Translations under genes and position numbers: made by a program
The notes under the pieces: model-generated
Databases searched by the model: none
Told to the model about the DNA's origin: nothing
What the model saw: only the letters and a program-made list of their open reading frames with translations
NCBI GenBank assembly: GCA_903893955.1
Contig: CAITOG010000277.1
Location: 1-7,396 of the forward strand
From: an uncultured Actinomycetes bacterium
GTDB taxonomy: Bacteria; Actinomycetota; Acidimicrobiia; Acidimicrobiales; RAAP-2
Length of the DNA stretch: 7,396 nucleotides
Reading direction: 5' to 3'
In this document: one piece after another, positions 1 to 6,352 of the stretch
Layout of the letters: each line of letters opens with the position of its first letter
Position numbering within the stretch: position 1 is the first letter of the stretch

Positions 1-78
1 CCGGTCGAGCCAGAGCGTGGCCACATGCCCGTCAAGCTCGGTCGACAGGACGGTGGACTCGAAGTGTGCAGCGCTCAT
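1..78 (-). CDS. Enoyl-CoA hydratase/isomerase family protein, N-terminal fragment
   Basis: Reading the minus strand from ATG at 78 gives 26 open codons that run off the window edge. The peptide begins MSAAHFESTVLSTELDGHVA and continues TLWLDR. The pattern of a short strand, D-G-H-V-A-T and then a hydrophobic-L-x-R is the usual opening of crotonase-fold proteins (enoyl-CoA hydratase/isomerase), which act on acyl-CoA thioesters in beta-oxidation. GAGGAG (83-88, read on the minus strand) sits four bases before the ATG and supports this start. The catalytic residues lie outside the window, so the exact reaction cannot be called. An acyl-CoA dehydrogenase at the far end of the window is compatible with fatty-acid or amino-acid catabolism genes flanking the suf region. 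Confidence 0.72.
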   Translation of the reverse strand, partial: MSAAHFESTVLSTELDGHVATLWLDR

Positions 79-214
79 GCGACTCCTCGGAGGTTGGCGA
101 TCGCACCGAGCCTAGGCGTTCAGCCCTGTCGCAAGTGGCTCGAGGCGACGGTGTCGCCGCTACACTCACCCTCGCTCGCAAGTGTCGAGTTGAGCCCCTG
201 AGAGGTCGTTGCAC
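79..214. promoter_or_regulatory. Divergent intergenic region, candidate promoters for the sufD operon and the hydratase gene
   Basis: These 136 bases separate two genes transcribed away from each other, so promoters for both should lie here. On the plus strand TACACT (161-166) fits a -10 hexamer (TANNNT) for sufD, but no convincing -35 box is visible. On the minus strand TAGGCT (114-109) is a possible -10 for the hydratase gene. AGAGG (201-205) is the likely ribosome-binding site of sufD. The region also holds a direct repeat and a short inverted repeat (ACACT 162-166, AGTGT 181-185) that overlaps the TACACT box. Promoter calls by eye in GC-rich DNA are weak. Confidence 0.35.
129..189. repeat. 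9-bp direct repeat TCGCAAGTG upstream of sufD
   Basis: TCGCAAGTG occurs at 129-137 and again at 176-184, 47 bases apart. Each copy is followed within two bases by TCGAG (140-144 and 185-189). The copies flank the candidate -10 box TACACT at 161-166. This could be a pair of binding sites for a regulator of sufD, but no regulator gene is in the window and the match could be chance. Confidence 0.4.
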
Positions 215-1441
215 GTGTCCCTGCCAACCCCCGAGTCCACGGCTGCCCGCGGTGGGCCGGCATGGCTCGTGGCTGCTCGTCAGGACGCGGCGAACTGGCT
301 GGCAACGTCGCCAGCACCCTCGAGCTCGGCCGAAGTGTGGCGCTACTCGCCGATCGATGATCTCGACCTCGGAGTCTTCCTTCCTGGCGCCACAGGGACA
401 CAGGCGCGCACGCTTGGAGGCCTGGAGGGGATCGGCGTCCGGATCGACGCTGCAGCGCTCTTGGCTGGAGCGTCCGACGTGGACGGGGTGTCGGTGTCGA
501 GCCTCTCGGCCCACCCTGAGGGGGCAGTGCTCCTCGGCAGCGCTGCGCCCGCCGACGAGTTCGTCGCTGCGCTCTCATTGGCCAGCATCGATGACGGCAT
601 CGTCATTGATGTGCCCCGAGCCAGGCTCTCGAGCACACCGATCGTGATCGTGCACAACCTCGCCGGCGGTGTCCAGGCGCGCCGGACCATCGTCAGGGCA
701 GCACCAGGCTCGTCGGTGACCGTCATCGAGGCGTGGGTCGGGGGTGGCGACACAACGCTCAGCGCACCGGTGACCGAGCTGCTCGTCGACGACGGCGCCC
801 ATGTGGCCCACGCTTCCATCCAGCTGCTCGACGACGCATCGTGGCACCTTGGAACGGTCAAGGCACGAGTTGGCCGAGATGGCGTGGTGACGCAGCTCAC
901 GGCGGGCCTCGGCGCCGCCTACGACCGTTGCCGCACCGACGTGACCCTCGCCGGACAGGGCGCCTCGAGCGTCTTGCGATCGACCTACCTCGGGACAGCT
1001 GACCAGATCCACGACCTGCGGACCCATCAGATCCATGAGGCGCCTCGGACGACCTCCGACCTGCTCTGCAAGGGTGCGGTCACCGGAGACTCGCGCAGCA
1101 TCTACACCGGGCTGATCACGATGCGACACGGCGCGAGCAGGGCCGACGCCAACCAGACGAACCACAACCTCGTGCTCTCAGATGGTGCACACGCTGACAG
1201 CGTCCCGAACCTCGATATCGCGGAGAACGACGTCCGATGCTCACACGCATCCACGGTCGGTCCGCTCGACGAGGATCAGCGCTTCTACCTCGAGGCCCGA
1301 GGGATCGAGCCTGTCGACGCCGAGCGACTCTTGGTGCGTGGGTTCTTCACCGACCTGCTGGAGCGAAGCAGCATCATCGGTGCTCGCGGCGTCGTCGGCG
1401 AGGTGCTCGATGAGCGCCTCGAAGGAGCGGGGCTGCGATGA
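215..1441 (+). CDS. sufD: Fe-S cluster assembly scaffold protein SufD
   Basis: SufD pairs with SufB and two SufC ATPases in the cytoplasmic SufBCD complex that assembles Fe-S clusters. The 408-residue product has the family layout: a helical N-terminus (PAWL near residues 15-18, then a WRYSPIDDL segment like the usual WRYTPL motif of SufD), a long beta-helix core, and a C-terminal CSHASTVGPLDED motif starting at C342, followed by the helical FYLEARGI...LLVRGFF region that contacts SufC. H344 of that motif matches the conserved histidine known in E. coli SufD at the SufB-SufD interface. The WRY motif and overall size favour SufD over SufB. Start: GTG at 215 is nine bases after AGAGG, whereas TTG at 209, which adds two residues, is too close to it. 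The stop overlaps the next start as ATGA. No sufB precedes it, which is unusual. Confidence 0.92.
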   Translation: MSLPTPESTAARGGPAWLVAARQDAANWLATSPAPSSSAEVWRYSPIDDLDLGVFLPGATGTQARTLGGLEGIGVRIDAAALLAGASDVDGVSVSSLSAHPEGAVLLGSAAPADEFVAALSLASIDDGIVIDVPRARLSSTPIVIVHNLAGGVQARRTIVRAAPGSSVTVIEAWVGGGDTTLSAPVTELLVDDGAHVAHASIQLLDDASWHLGTVKARVGRDGVVTQLTAGLGAAYDRCRTDVTLAGQGASSVLRSTYLGTADQIHDLRTHQIHEAPRTTSDLLCKGAVTGDSRSIYTGLITMRHGASRADANQTNHNLVLSDGAHADSVPNLDIAENDVRCSHASTVGPLDEDQRFYLEARGIEPVDAERLLVRGFFTDLLERSSIIGARGVVGEVLDERLEGAGLR

Positions 1442-1752
1442 GCACGGTGACGGTGTGCCAACTCGATGACCTCATCGACGGCGAGGCCAGGCGCTTCGAC
1501 GTCGACGGTGCCCGGTTGTGCGTTGTCCGGATCGGCGACGACGTGCTCTGTGTGGCGGATCGCTGCAGTCACGAGGACTTCTCGTTGTCAGAGGGCGAGG
1601 TCTTCGCCGACGAGCGCGAGATCGAGTGCGTGCGGCACGGCGCGATCTTCGACCTCACCACCGGTGAGCCGTGCTCCCTGCCGGCGACCAAGCCGGTCGC
1701 GGTCTACAGCGCCGGCGTGACTGACGGTCGTGTGGAGGTGGAACTGCGATGA
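1438..1752 (+). CDS. Rieske [2Fe-2S] ferredoxin of the suf operon
   Basis: This is a 104-residue small Rieske-type ferredoxin, an electron carrier that holds a 2Fe-2S cluster with two Cys and two His ligands. Both halves of the signature are intact: C43-S-H45 and C64-V-R-H67, with 18 residues between, followed by GAIFDLTTGEPC and PATKPV, as in ferredoxin subunits of aromatic-ring dioxygenases. No oxygenase or reductase gene is nearby, so an aromatic-degradation role is unlikely. The gene is locked between sufD and sufC with four-base ATGA overlaps at both ends. AAGGAG (1422-1427, inside sufD) lies ten bases before its ATG. I recall the same sufD-Rieske-sufC order from actinobacterial suf operons. 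It probably supplies electrons during cluster assembly or is a dedicated client; which one cannot be seen here. Confidence 0.92.
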   Translation: MSTVTVCQLDDLIDGEARRFDVDGARLCVVRIGDDVLCVADRCSHEDFSLSEGEVFADEREIECVRHGAIFDLTTGEPCSLPATKPVAVYSAGVTDGRVEVELR

Positions 1753-2465
1753 GCGTCCTCAAGATCGTCGGACTGACTGCTGACGTCGCAGGACGACATG
1801 TCCTCGACGGCGTCGACCTTGAGGTCTCGTCCGGCGAGGTACACGTGATCATGGGACCGAACGGCTCGGGCAAGTCGACGCTCTCGCACGCCATCATGGG
1901 TCGACCCGGGACGATCGTGACTAGGGGATCTATCACCATTGACGGCGTCGAGCTCGTTGGTGAGCCACCGTCGACCCGCGCAAAGGCTGGGCTGTTCCTC
2001 GCGTTGCAGCAGCCCATCGAGGTGCCGGGTGTGAGCCTGGCGGATGCGCTGGTTGCCGCAGGAGCGTCATTCGACGGCATCGAAGAAGCGCTGGCCAGTG
2101 AGGCTGCTGCAGTGGGCCTCCGACCTGATCTCCTCAACCGGCCGCTCAACGTCGATCTCTCGGGCGGCGAGGCGAAGCGGAATGAGATCGTGCAGATGGC
2201 CGTCCTCAAGCCCGCCTTCGCGATTCTGGACGAGATCGACTCGGGACTCGACGTCGACGCACTCGGCGCAGTGGCCCGACGGGTCGAAGCGGCGACTGAG
2301 GAGTGGGGGCTCGGTGTCCTTGCGGTGACCCACTTCCACCGCCTCCTCGAGGAGCTGCGTCCTGACGTCATCCATGTGCTGGCCCAGGGCCGGATCGTCG
2401 AGACCGGCGGCCCGGAGCTGGCGCACGAGATCGAGGCGGAGGGCTACGCCCGCTTTCTCGGCTGA
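1749..2465 (+). CDS. sufC: Fe-S cluster assembly ATPase SufC, first copy (SufC1)
   Basis: SufC is the ABC-type ATPase that drives the SufBCD scaffold in the cytoplasm. This 238-residue protein has Walker A GPNGSGKST (36-44), a Q-loop near Q87, signature LSGGEAKRNE (137-146), Walker B AILDEIDSG (158-166) with E162, the SufC-type D-loop GLDVDAL, and the switch histidine H195. K143, equivalent to the lysine that pairs with the Walker B glutamate in E. coli SufC, is kept, so it should be catalytically active. It differs from the second copy in this window: LALQQP replaces LAFQHP, THFHR replaces THYQR, and the helical stretch between Q-loop and signature is about eight residues shorter. GGAGG (1734-1738) inside the Rieske gene is ten bases before the ATG, and the start overlaps the Rieske stop (ATGA). 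Translation is probably coupled to SufD and the Rieske protein. Confidence 0.93.
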   Translation: MSVLKIVGLTADVAGRHVLDGVDLEVSSGEVHVIMGPNGSGKSTLSHAIMGRPGTIVTRGSITIDGVELVGEPPSTRAKAGLFLALQQPIEVPGVSLADALVAAGASFDGIEEALASEAAAVGLRPDLLNRPLNVDLSGGEAKRNEIVQMAVLKPAFAILDEIDSGLDVDALGAVARRVEAATEEWGLGVLAVTHFHRLLEELRPDVIHVLAQGRIVETGGPELAHEIEAEGYARFLG

Positions 2466-2512
2466 TCCTCAGGTGACGAGGTCGACACGAGGCTCGTTGG
2501 TAGGTTCGCCTC

Positions 2513-3826
2513 GTGCCCGCTGACGACCACCGACGACGCTCGAGGCCGGATCTCGAAGGTCTCCGACGACTCGGCGATCAGGCACAACCTGCGCGCCGCA
2601 CTCGATCGGGAGGTGCTGGTCGACCCCCTGACGAGCCACCGGCCAGTCAGCCCTTGCCCCAGCAGCCCCGTCGCCGCCGTCGTCGGTGGGGTCGGATCGC
2701 CCTCATCGGGTCGCTCTGTGTGGTGCTGCTGCTCGGGGGTTTCCTCGGCTACGGCTATTGGCGCTACAGCCAACTCCGTATGCCGACCGTTGCCGGCCTC
2801 ACCCCGGTGGTCTCGGGCCAGCCGATCAACATCCTCGTCATCGGCTCTGACTCCCGTTCTGGCTTGACGGGTCAGCTCGCTGCCCAGGCGGGAGCCGGCC
2901 AAGTATCGGGACAGCGGTCTGACGTCGACATGATCTGGCACCTCGATCCCGCCTCTGGCTCGGTTCAGATCCTCTCAATCCCTCGAGACACGATGATCTC
3001 GGCAGGGGTGCTCGCCTCACAGGTCGGGACCTTCAATCGAATCAACACCGCCTTTGACGCCGGGCCAAGCTCCTTGGTGTCGATCATCAAGTCGAACTTC
3101 GGCATCCCGATCAATCACGTCGTGGAGGTGAATTTCGCAGGTTTCGTCGCCGCCACCGATGCGCTTGGCGGCGTCTGGATGAACTTTCCCTATCCATCGC
3201 GCGACGCCTACTCCGGACTGTCCATCACGACGCCTGGCTGCCAGCATCTCGATGGCACCCAGGCACTGGCGGTGAGTCGAAGCAGGCACTTCGAGTACGA
3301 GGTCAGCGGTCAATGGCTCACCGACGGTACCAGCGACTTCGGTCGGATCCACCGACAAGGGGCGTTCTTGCGGGCGCTCACGAGCGCGGCCAAGCATCAG
3401 GTCAACCCCCTGACGATCAACTCGTTCTTGGGCGCCGTGCCAGCCGGCGTGCAGGTCGACTCGTCGATGTCCTACCTCGATGCTCTCGACTTGCTCTGGC
3501 ACTACAAGAGCCTTGATCCTGGCGCTATGGCGACACAGACCTTGCCGACCGACGGGCTCGCCACCAACACCTGGGGCGACGTCCTCTTCGTCCAACAGCC
3601 TGCGGCGCAGCAGATGCTGGCGTCGATCTTCGGCTCGCAGCTCAGCCGACCTTCGACGCCGCCGCCGAATGAGAACTTGGAGACGCCGCAGCCACCGTCG
3701 GTGACCACCACGACATCGCAGCCTGCGGCGGCACCGTCGGGTTCAGGGGGAGGGGCGAGCGGCGCACCGGCGCCGATCACGACGACACAGCCTTCGTTCG
3801 ATCCTTCGCCGTGCCCGGCCGCCTAG
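2513..3826 (+). CDS. LytR-CpsA-Psr (LCP) family membrane-anchored protein
   Basis: LCP proteins transfer undecaprenyl-linked glycopolymers to peptidoglycan on the outside of the membrane. The 437-residue product has a polar, Arg/Pro-rich N-terminus (1-58), a cluster of basic residues (RRRRRR, 53-58), one transmembrane helix (about 60-83) and an extracytoplasmic LCP domain (about 104-295). Family motifs are NILVIGSDSRSG (106-117), QRSDVDM (134-140), SIPRDT (155-160), NRINTAFDAG (175-184), LGGVW near 218-222 and DFGRIHRQ (275-282), including the conserved Arg and Asp residues that bind the pyrophosphate lipid. The C-terminus (about 379-437) is a low-complexity Pro/Thr/Ser/Gly tail, probably within the wall. 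The GTG start follows GGTAGG (2499-2504). It lies 47 bases after sufC1 and ends 16 bases from the convergent sufU. It has no evident link to Fe-S assembly. The glycopolymer substrate is unknown. Confidence 0.9.
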   Translation: MPADDHRRRSRPDLEGLRRLGDQAQPARRTRSGGAGRPPDEPPASQPLPQQPRRRRRRWGRIALIGSLCVVLLLGGFLGYGYWRYSQLRMPTVAGLTPVVSGQPINILVIGSDSRSGLTGQLAAQAGAGQVSGQRSDVDMIWHLDPASGSVQILSIPRDTMISAGVLASQVGTFNRINTAFDAGPSSLVSIIKSNFGIPINHVVEVNFAGFVAATDALGGVWMNFPYPSRDAYSGLSITTPGCQHLDGTQALAVSRSRHFEYEVSGQWLTDGTSDFGRIHRQGAFLRALTSAAKHQVNPLTINSFLGAVPAGVQVDSSMSYLDALDLLWHYKSLDPGAMATQTLPTDGLATNTWGDVLFVQQPAAQQMLASIFGSQLSRPSTPPPNENLETPQPPSVTTTTSQPAAAPSGSGGGASGAPAPITTTQPSFDPSPCPAA

Positions 3827-3842
3827 TGGGTGAGCAGCAGCC

Positions 3843-4310
3843 CTAGAGCGACGCGTCGTCGAGGCACTGGGTCAGTGTGTTCCAACCGAGGGTCGCGCAC
3901 TTGATCCGCATCGGGAACTTGACGACGCCCTGGAGGGCAGCCAACTCGCCGAGCTTGCGCAGATCGACGGCTTCAGGCTCAGCGTCGCCGTCCTCGAGTT
4001 GCGCCTCGTGCACCGTCATGAGGGTCTTGAACGTGGCGATGATCTGACGGACCTCGTCAAGGCTTTTGCCCTTGACCGCGGCGGACATCAACGAGGCAGA
4101 TGACTGGCTGATCGAGCAGCCCTGTCCCGAGATCTTGATGTCGCTCAAGACACCGTGGTCGACGTGGAGCGTGATGAGGATCTCGTCGCCGCACAGAGGG
4201 TTGAAGCCCTCAGCGCGCAGTGCTGCCTCGTCCGTCAGCTCGCCTCGGTTCCGAGGTGAGCGGTAGTGGTCGAGGATGATCTCCCTGTAGAGCTCCTCAA
4301 GATCAGCCAT
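3843..4310 (-). CDS. sufU: Zn-dependent sulfurtransferase SufU
   Basis: SufU accepts the persulfide sulfur from SufS and passes it to the SufBCD scaffold. It replaces SufE in Firmicutes and Actinobacteria. The 155-residue product carries the family motifs: LYREIILDHYRSPRN at the N-terminus, FNPLCGDE, GQGCSISQSSASLM and FPMRIKCATLGW. Numbered from this ATG, C40, D42, C65 and C138 are the three cysteines and one aspartate that bind zinc and accept sulfur. The GC-rich SufU-type insertion before the last cysteine is present, which separates it from IscU. AGGGAG (4318-4323 on the minus strand) is seven bases before the ATG at 4310 and only four before an adjacent GTG at 4313, so I chose the ATG. 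It follows sufS after 15 bases and ends convergent to the LCP gene with no visible terminator between. Confidence 0.94.
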   Translation of the reverse strand: MADLEELYREIILDHYRSPRNRGELTDEAALRAEGFNPLCGDEILITLHVDHGVLSDIKISGQGCSISQSSASLMSAAVKGKSLDEVRQIIATFKTLMTVHEAQLEDGDAEPEAVDLRKLGELAALQGVVKFPMRIKCATLGWNTLTQCLDDASL

Positions 4311-4317
4311 CACGTCG

Positions 4318-4323
4318 CTCCCT
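4318..4323 (-). promoter_or_regulatory. Ribosome-binding site of sufU
   Basis: AGGGAG on the minus strand, seven bases before ATG at 4310. It decides between that ATG and the GTG immediately upstream at 4313, and lies in the short gap after the sufS stop, so sufU has its own ribosome entry on the shared transcript. Confidence 0.65.
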
Positions 4324-4325
4324 GT

Positions 4326-5573
4326 TCACCCGAACAATGTAGTTGCCTGCTCGAGGCCTTCGACCAGAGCATCAACGTCGTCTGTTCCGTTGTACAGCCC
4401 GAACGAGGCGCGGGCCGTCGCCTGCACCCCGAGGTGCCGCATCAGCGGCTTGGCACAGTGGTGGCCTGGGCGGACGCAGACGCCGACGGAGTCGAGGATC
4501 TGTGCGACGTCGTGAGCGTGGACATCATCAAGCGTGATCGAGAGCACGCCGCCTCGATCAGGACCAGCCGGCGGGCCGTGCACCGTGAGGTGTCCGTTCG
4601 CCACACCGTCGAGGGCGTCGAGGGCGTATGAGGTCAACTCGAGCTCATGGGCCCTGATCGATGTGATCCCGATGCTGTCGATGTAGCGGACAGCCTCTGC
4701 CAAGCCCACTGCCTCTGCGATCGGCGGCGTCCCGGCCTCGAAGCGCTGGGGAGCCTCGGCAGCAGTGAAGCGATCGGTTCGGACGTCCAAGATCATGCCG
4801 CCTCCGCCGAGGAAGGGCGGCATCGCTGCGAGCAGCTCGGCCTTGCCGTAGAGGACCCCGATGCCAGTCGGACCGAGCATCTTGTGGCCCGAGAATGAGA
4901 GGAAGTCGAGCTCGCTGGCAACGACATCGGTGGGAAGGTGGGGCACCGCTTGTGCCCCGTCCACGTGGATCAGGGCGCCTGCGTCATGGGCTGCTCGGGC
5001 AAGATCGCCGATTGGGTTGATGGTCCCGAGCACGTTCGACATCGCAGTGATCGAGAGCAGCTTTGCGCCGTCGAGCGCCTCGTCGAGGCCATCGAGGTCG
5101 AGCCGCAGCTCGTCGGTGAGGCCAAGCCACCGAAGCTCGATGCCCTTGGCGGCGGCCAGCATCTGCCACGGCACGATGTTGGCGTGATGCTCCATGATCG
5201 AGAGCACGACGACGTCACCTTCGCCGAGGTTGGCGCCGCCCCAGCTGTGGGCGAGCAGGTTGATGGCCTCGGTGGTGTTCTTGGTAAACGCGATCTCACG
5301 AGTCGGATGGCTTGCGCCGAGGAAGCGGCCGACGGTCCGTCGAGCATCTTCGTAGAGTCGAGTTGCCTCCTCTGCTGTCTCATAGACGCCTCGATGGACG
5401 TTGGCGTGCGTGGTCTCGTAGTAGGTGGCCATTGCCTCTACGACCGCATGCGGTGGGAGCGACGAGGCCCCAGAGTCGAGATAGGAGAGGCGGTGGCCGT
5501 GGCTCTGGCGCTCGAGCAGGGGGAAGTCGCGACGGATCGCGTTGACGTCGAGCGTGCCGCTCACGGTCGCCAC
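4326..5573 (-). CDS. sufS: Cysteine desulfurase SufS
   Basis: SufS is the PLP-dependent enzyme that removes sulfur from L-cysteine, releasing alanine and leaving a persulfide on its active-site cysteine for SufU. It is a class V aminotransferase-fold protein of 415 residues, the normal length. Visible landmarks are YLDSGASS (31-38), NTTEAINLLAHSW (99-111), MEHHANIVPW (127-136), HVDGAQAVPH (203-212), the PLP-lysine motif SFSGHKMLGPTG with K231, FEAGTPP (278-284) and the catalytic-cysteine motif RPGHHCAKPLM with C373. The short loop and RxGHHC form mark the SufS/CsdA group rather than IscS/NifS. Start: GTG at 5573 gives a 13-base overlap with sufC2. GTG at 5564, three codons further in, would give a GTGA overlap and follows GGTGG, and is an equally good choice. 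The gene sits between sufC2 and sufU, consistent with one operon. Confidence 0.95.
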   Translation of the reverse strand: MATVSGTLDVNAIRRDFPLLERQSHGHRLSYLDSGASSLPPHAVVEAMATYYETTHANVHRGVYETAEEATRLYEDARRTVGRFLGASHPTREIAFTKNTTEAINLLAHSWGGANLGEGDVVVLSIMEHHANIVPWQMLAAAKGIELRWLGLTDELRLDLDGLDEALDGAKLLSITAMSNVLGTINPIGDLARAAHDAGALIHVDGAQAVPHLPTDVVASELDFLSFSGHKMLGPTGIGVLYGKAELLAAMPPFLGGGGMILDVRTDRFTAAEAPQRFEAGTPPIAEAVGLAEAVRYIDSIGITSIRAHELELTSYALDALDGVANGHLTVHGPPAGPDRGGVLSITLDDVHAHDVAQILDSVGVCVRPGHHCAKPLMRHLGVQATARASFGLYNGTDDVDALVEGLEQATTLFG

Positions 5574-6310
5574 CGGTCGTAGCCCTGTGCCTCGATCTCT
5601 CGTGCCAGCTCGGCACCACCGGTCTCCACGATGACGCCGTCGATGAGAACATGGACGAAGTCGGGCTGGAGCTCGCTGAGCAAGCGCTGGTAGTGCGTGA
5701 CCACGAGCACGCCGAGCTCGGGTCGGTGCTCTCGCACCGTGGCGACGCCGTCGGCGACGATCTTGAGGGCATCGACGTCGAGGCCCGAATCGGTCTCGTC
5801 CAAGATCGCCAGGGTCGGCTCGAGCAGTGCCATCTGGAGGATCTCGTTTCGCTTTCGCTCACCGCCGGAGAAGCCCTCGTTGAGGTGGCGCTCGGCGAAG
5901 GAGGGATCCATCCGGAGGCGGTCCATCCACTCGCCCATCTCGAGGCGCACCTCGAGCACGCTCAGCTCGTCGAGGTCCCGACGAGCTTGCATGGCCTGAC
6001 GGAGGAACTGCGTCACCGAGACGCCAGGGATGGATTCGGGGTGCTGGAAGGCGAGGAACATGCCGGCCTTCGCCCTCACATCGGCGGACCAGGTGGTGAC
6101 ACTCTCGCCGTTCAGCCGGATCGTCCCCGCCGTGACCTCGTAGGCAGGGCTGCCGAGCAGCGTCGAGGCGAGCGTGGACTTTCCTGCGCCGTTGGGACCC
6201 ATAAGAGCATGGACCTCTCGTTCGCCGACAGAGAGGTCGATGCCCTTGAGGATCTCGGTGCCATCCGCGGTTGCGTGCAGGCCAGTGACCTCGAGAAGCG
6301 GCGTCGTCAT
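5561..6310 (-). CDS. sufC: Fe-S cluster assembly ATPase SufC, second copy (SufC2)
   Basis: This is a second complete SufC, 249 residues, close to the typical SufC sequence. It has Walker A GPNGAGKST (38-46), Q-loop FQHP with Q89, signature FSGGERKRNE (147-156), Walker B AILDETDSG (168-176) with E172, D-loop GLDVDAL, and switch histidine H206 in VTHYQRLL. Compared with SufC1 it aligns with only three small length differences, the largest being about eight extra residues in the helical segment between Q-loop and signature. It leads the sufC-sufS-sufU block, overlaps the start of sufS, and lies 42 bases after the stop of a metallo-hydrolase gene. No Shine-Dalgarno sequence precedes its ATG. A TANNNT box seven bases upstream suggests a leaderless transcript. 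The conserved motifs predict an active ATPase; its preferred partner (SufB, SufD or both) cannot be read from sequence alone. Confidence 0.95.
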   Translation of the reverse strand: MTTPLLEVTGLHATADGTEILKGIDLSVGEREVHALMGPNGAGKSTLASTLLGSPAYEVTAGTIRLNGESVTTWSADVRAKAGMFLAFQHPESIPGVSVTQFLRQAMQARRDLDELSVLEVRLEMGEWMDRLRMDPSFAERHLNEGFSGGERKRNEILQMALLEPTLAILDETDSGLDVDALKIVADGVATVREHRPELGVLVVTHYQRLLSELQPDFVHVLIDGVIVETGGAELAREIEAQGYDRWRP

Positions 6311-6317
6311 GTGGAAA

Positions 6318-6323
6318 ACACTA
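6318..6323 (-). promoter_or_regulatory. Candidate -10 box of a leaderless sufC2 promoter
   Basis: TAGTGT on the minus strand ends seven bases before the ATG of sufC2 at 6310. TANNNT followed by seven bases and ATG is the geometry expected for leaderless transcription, common in actinobacteria. It agrees with the absence of a Shine-Dalgarno sequence here. No clear -35 box is seen. If real, the sufC2-sufS-sufU block can be transcribed independently of the hydrolase gene upstream. Confidence 0.42.
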
Positions 6324-6352
6324 GTGGCGAGGTCAGGAATTCGTCTCGTGCC

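Noticed and set aside
209..214. TTG at 209 as the sufD start
   Set aside because: It lies three bases after AGAGG, too close. GTG at 215 has a nine-base spacing and gives a normal SufD N-terminus.
66..647. A 193-codon plus-strand frame overlapping the start of sufD
   Set aside because: It is Arg/Ser-rich with no domain, lies out of frame with sufD and crosses the divergent promoter region and the hydratase start.
215..1441. The scaffold gene as SufB rather than SufD
   Set aside because: SufB is usually longer, around 470 residues, with different N-terminal motifs. The WRYSPI segment, 408-residue length and CSHASTVG motif fit SufD.
1438..1752. Rieske protein as a subunit of an aromatic-ring dioxygenase
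   Set aside because: The signature resembles such ferredoxins, but no oxygenase alpha/beta or reductase gene is present and it is translationally coupled to suf genes.
3760..3775. Inverted repeat CGGCGC-ACCG-GCGCCG near the end of the LCP gene as a terminator
   Set aside because: It is inside the coding sequence, about 50 bases before the stop, has no T-tract after it, and such short GC palindromes are common in this composition.
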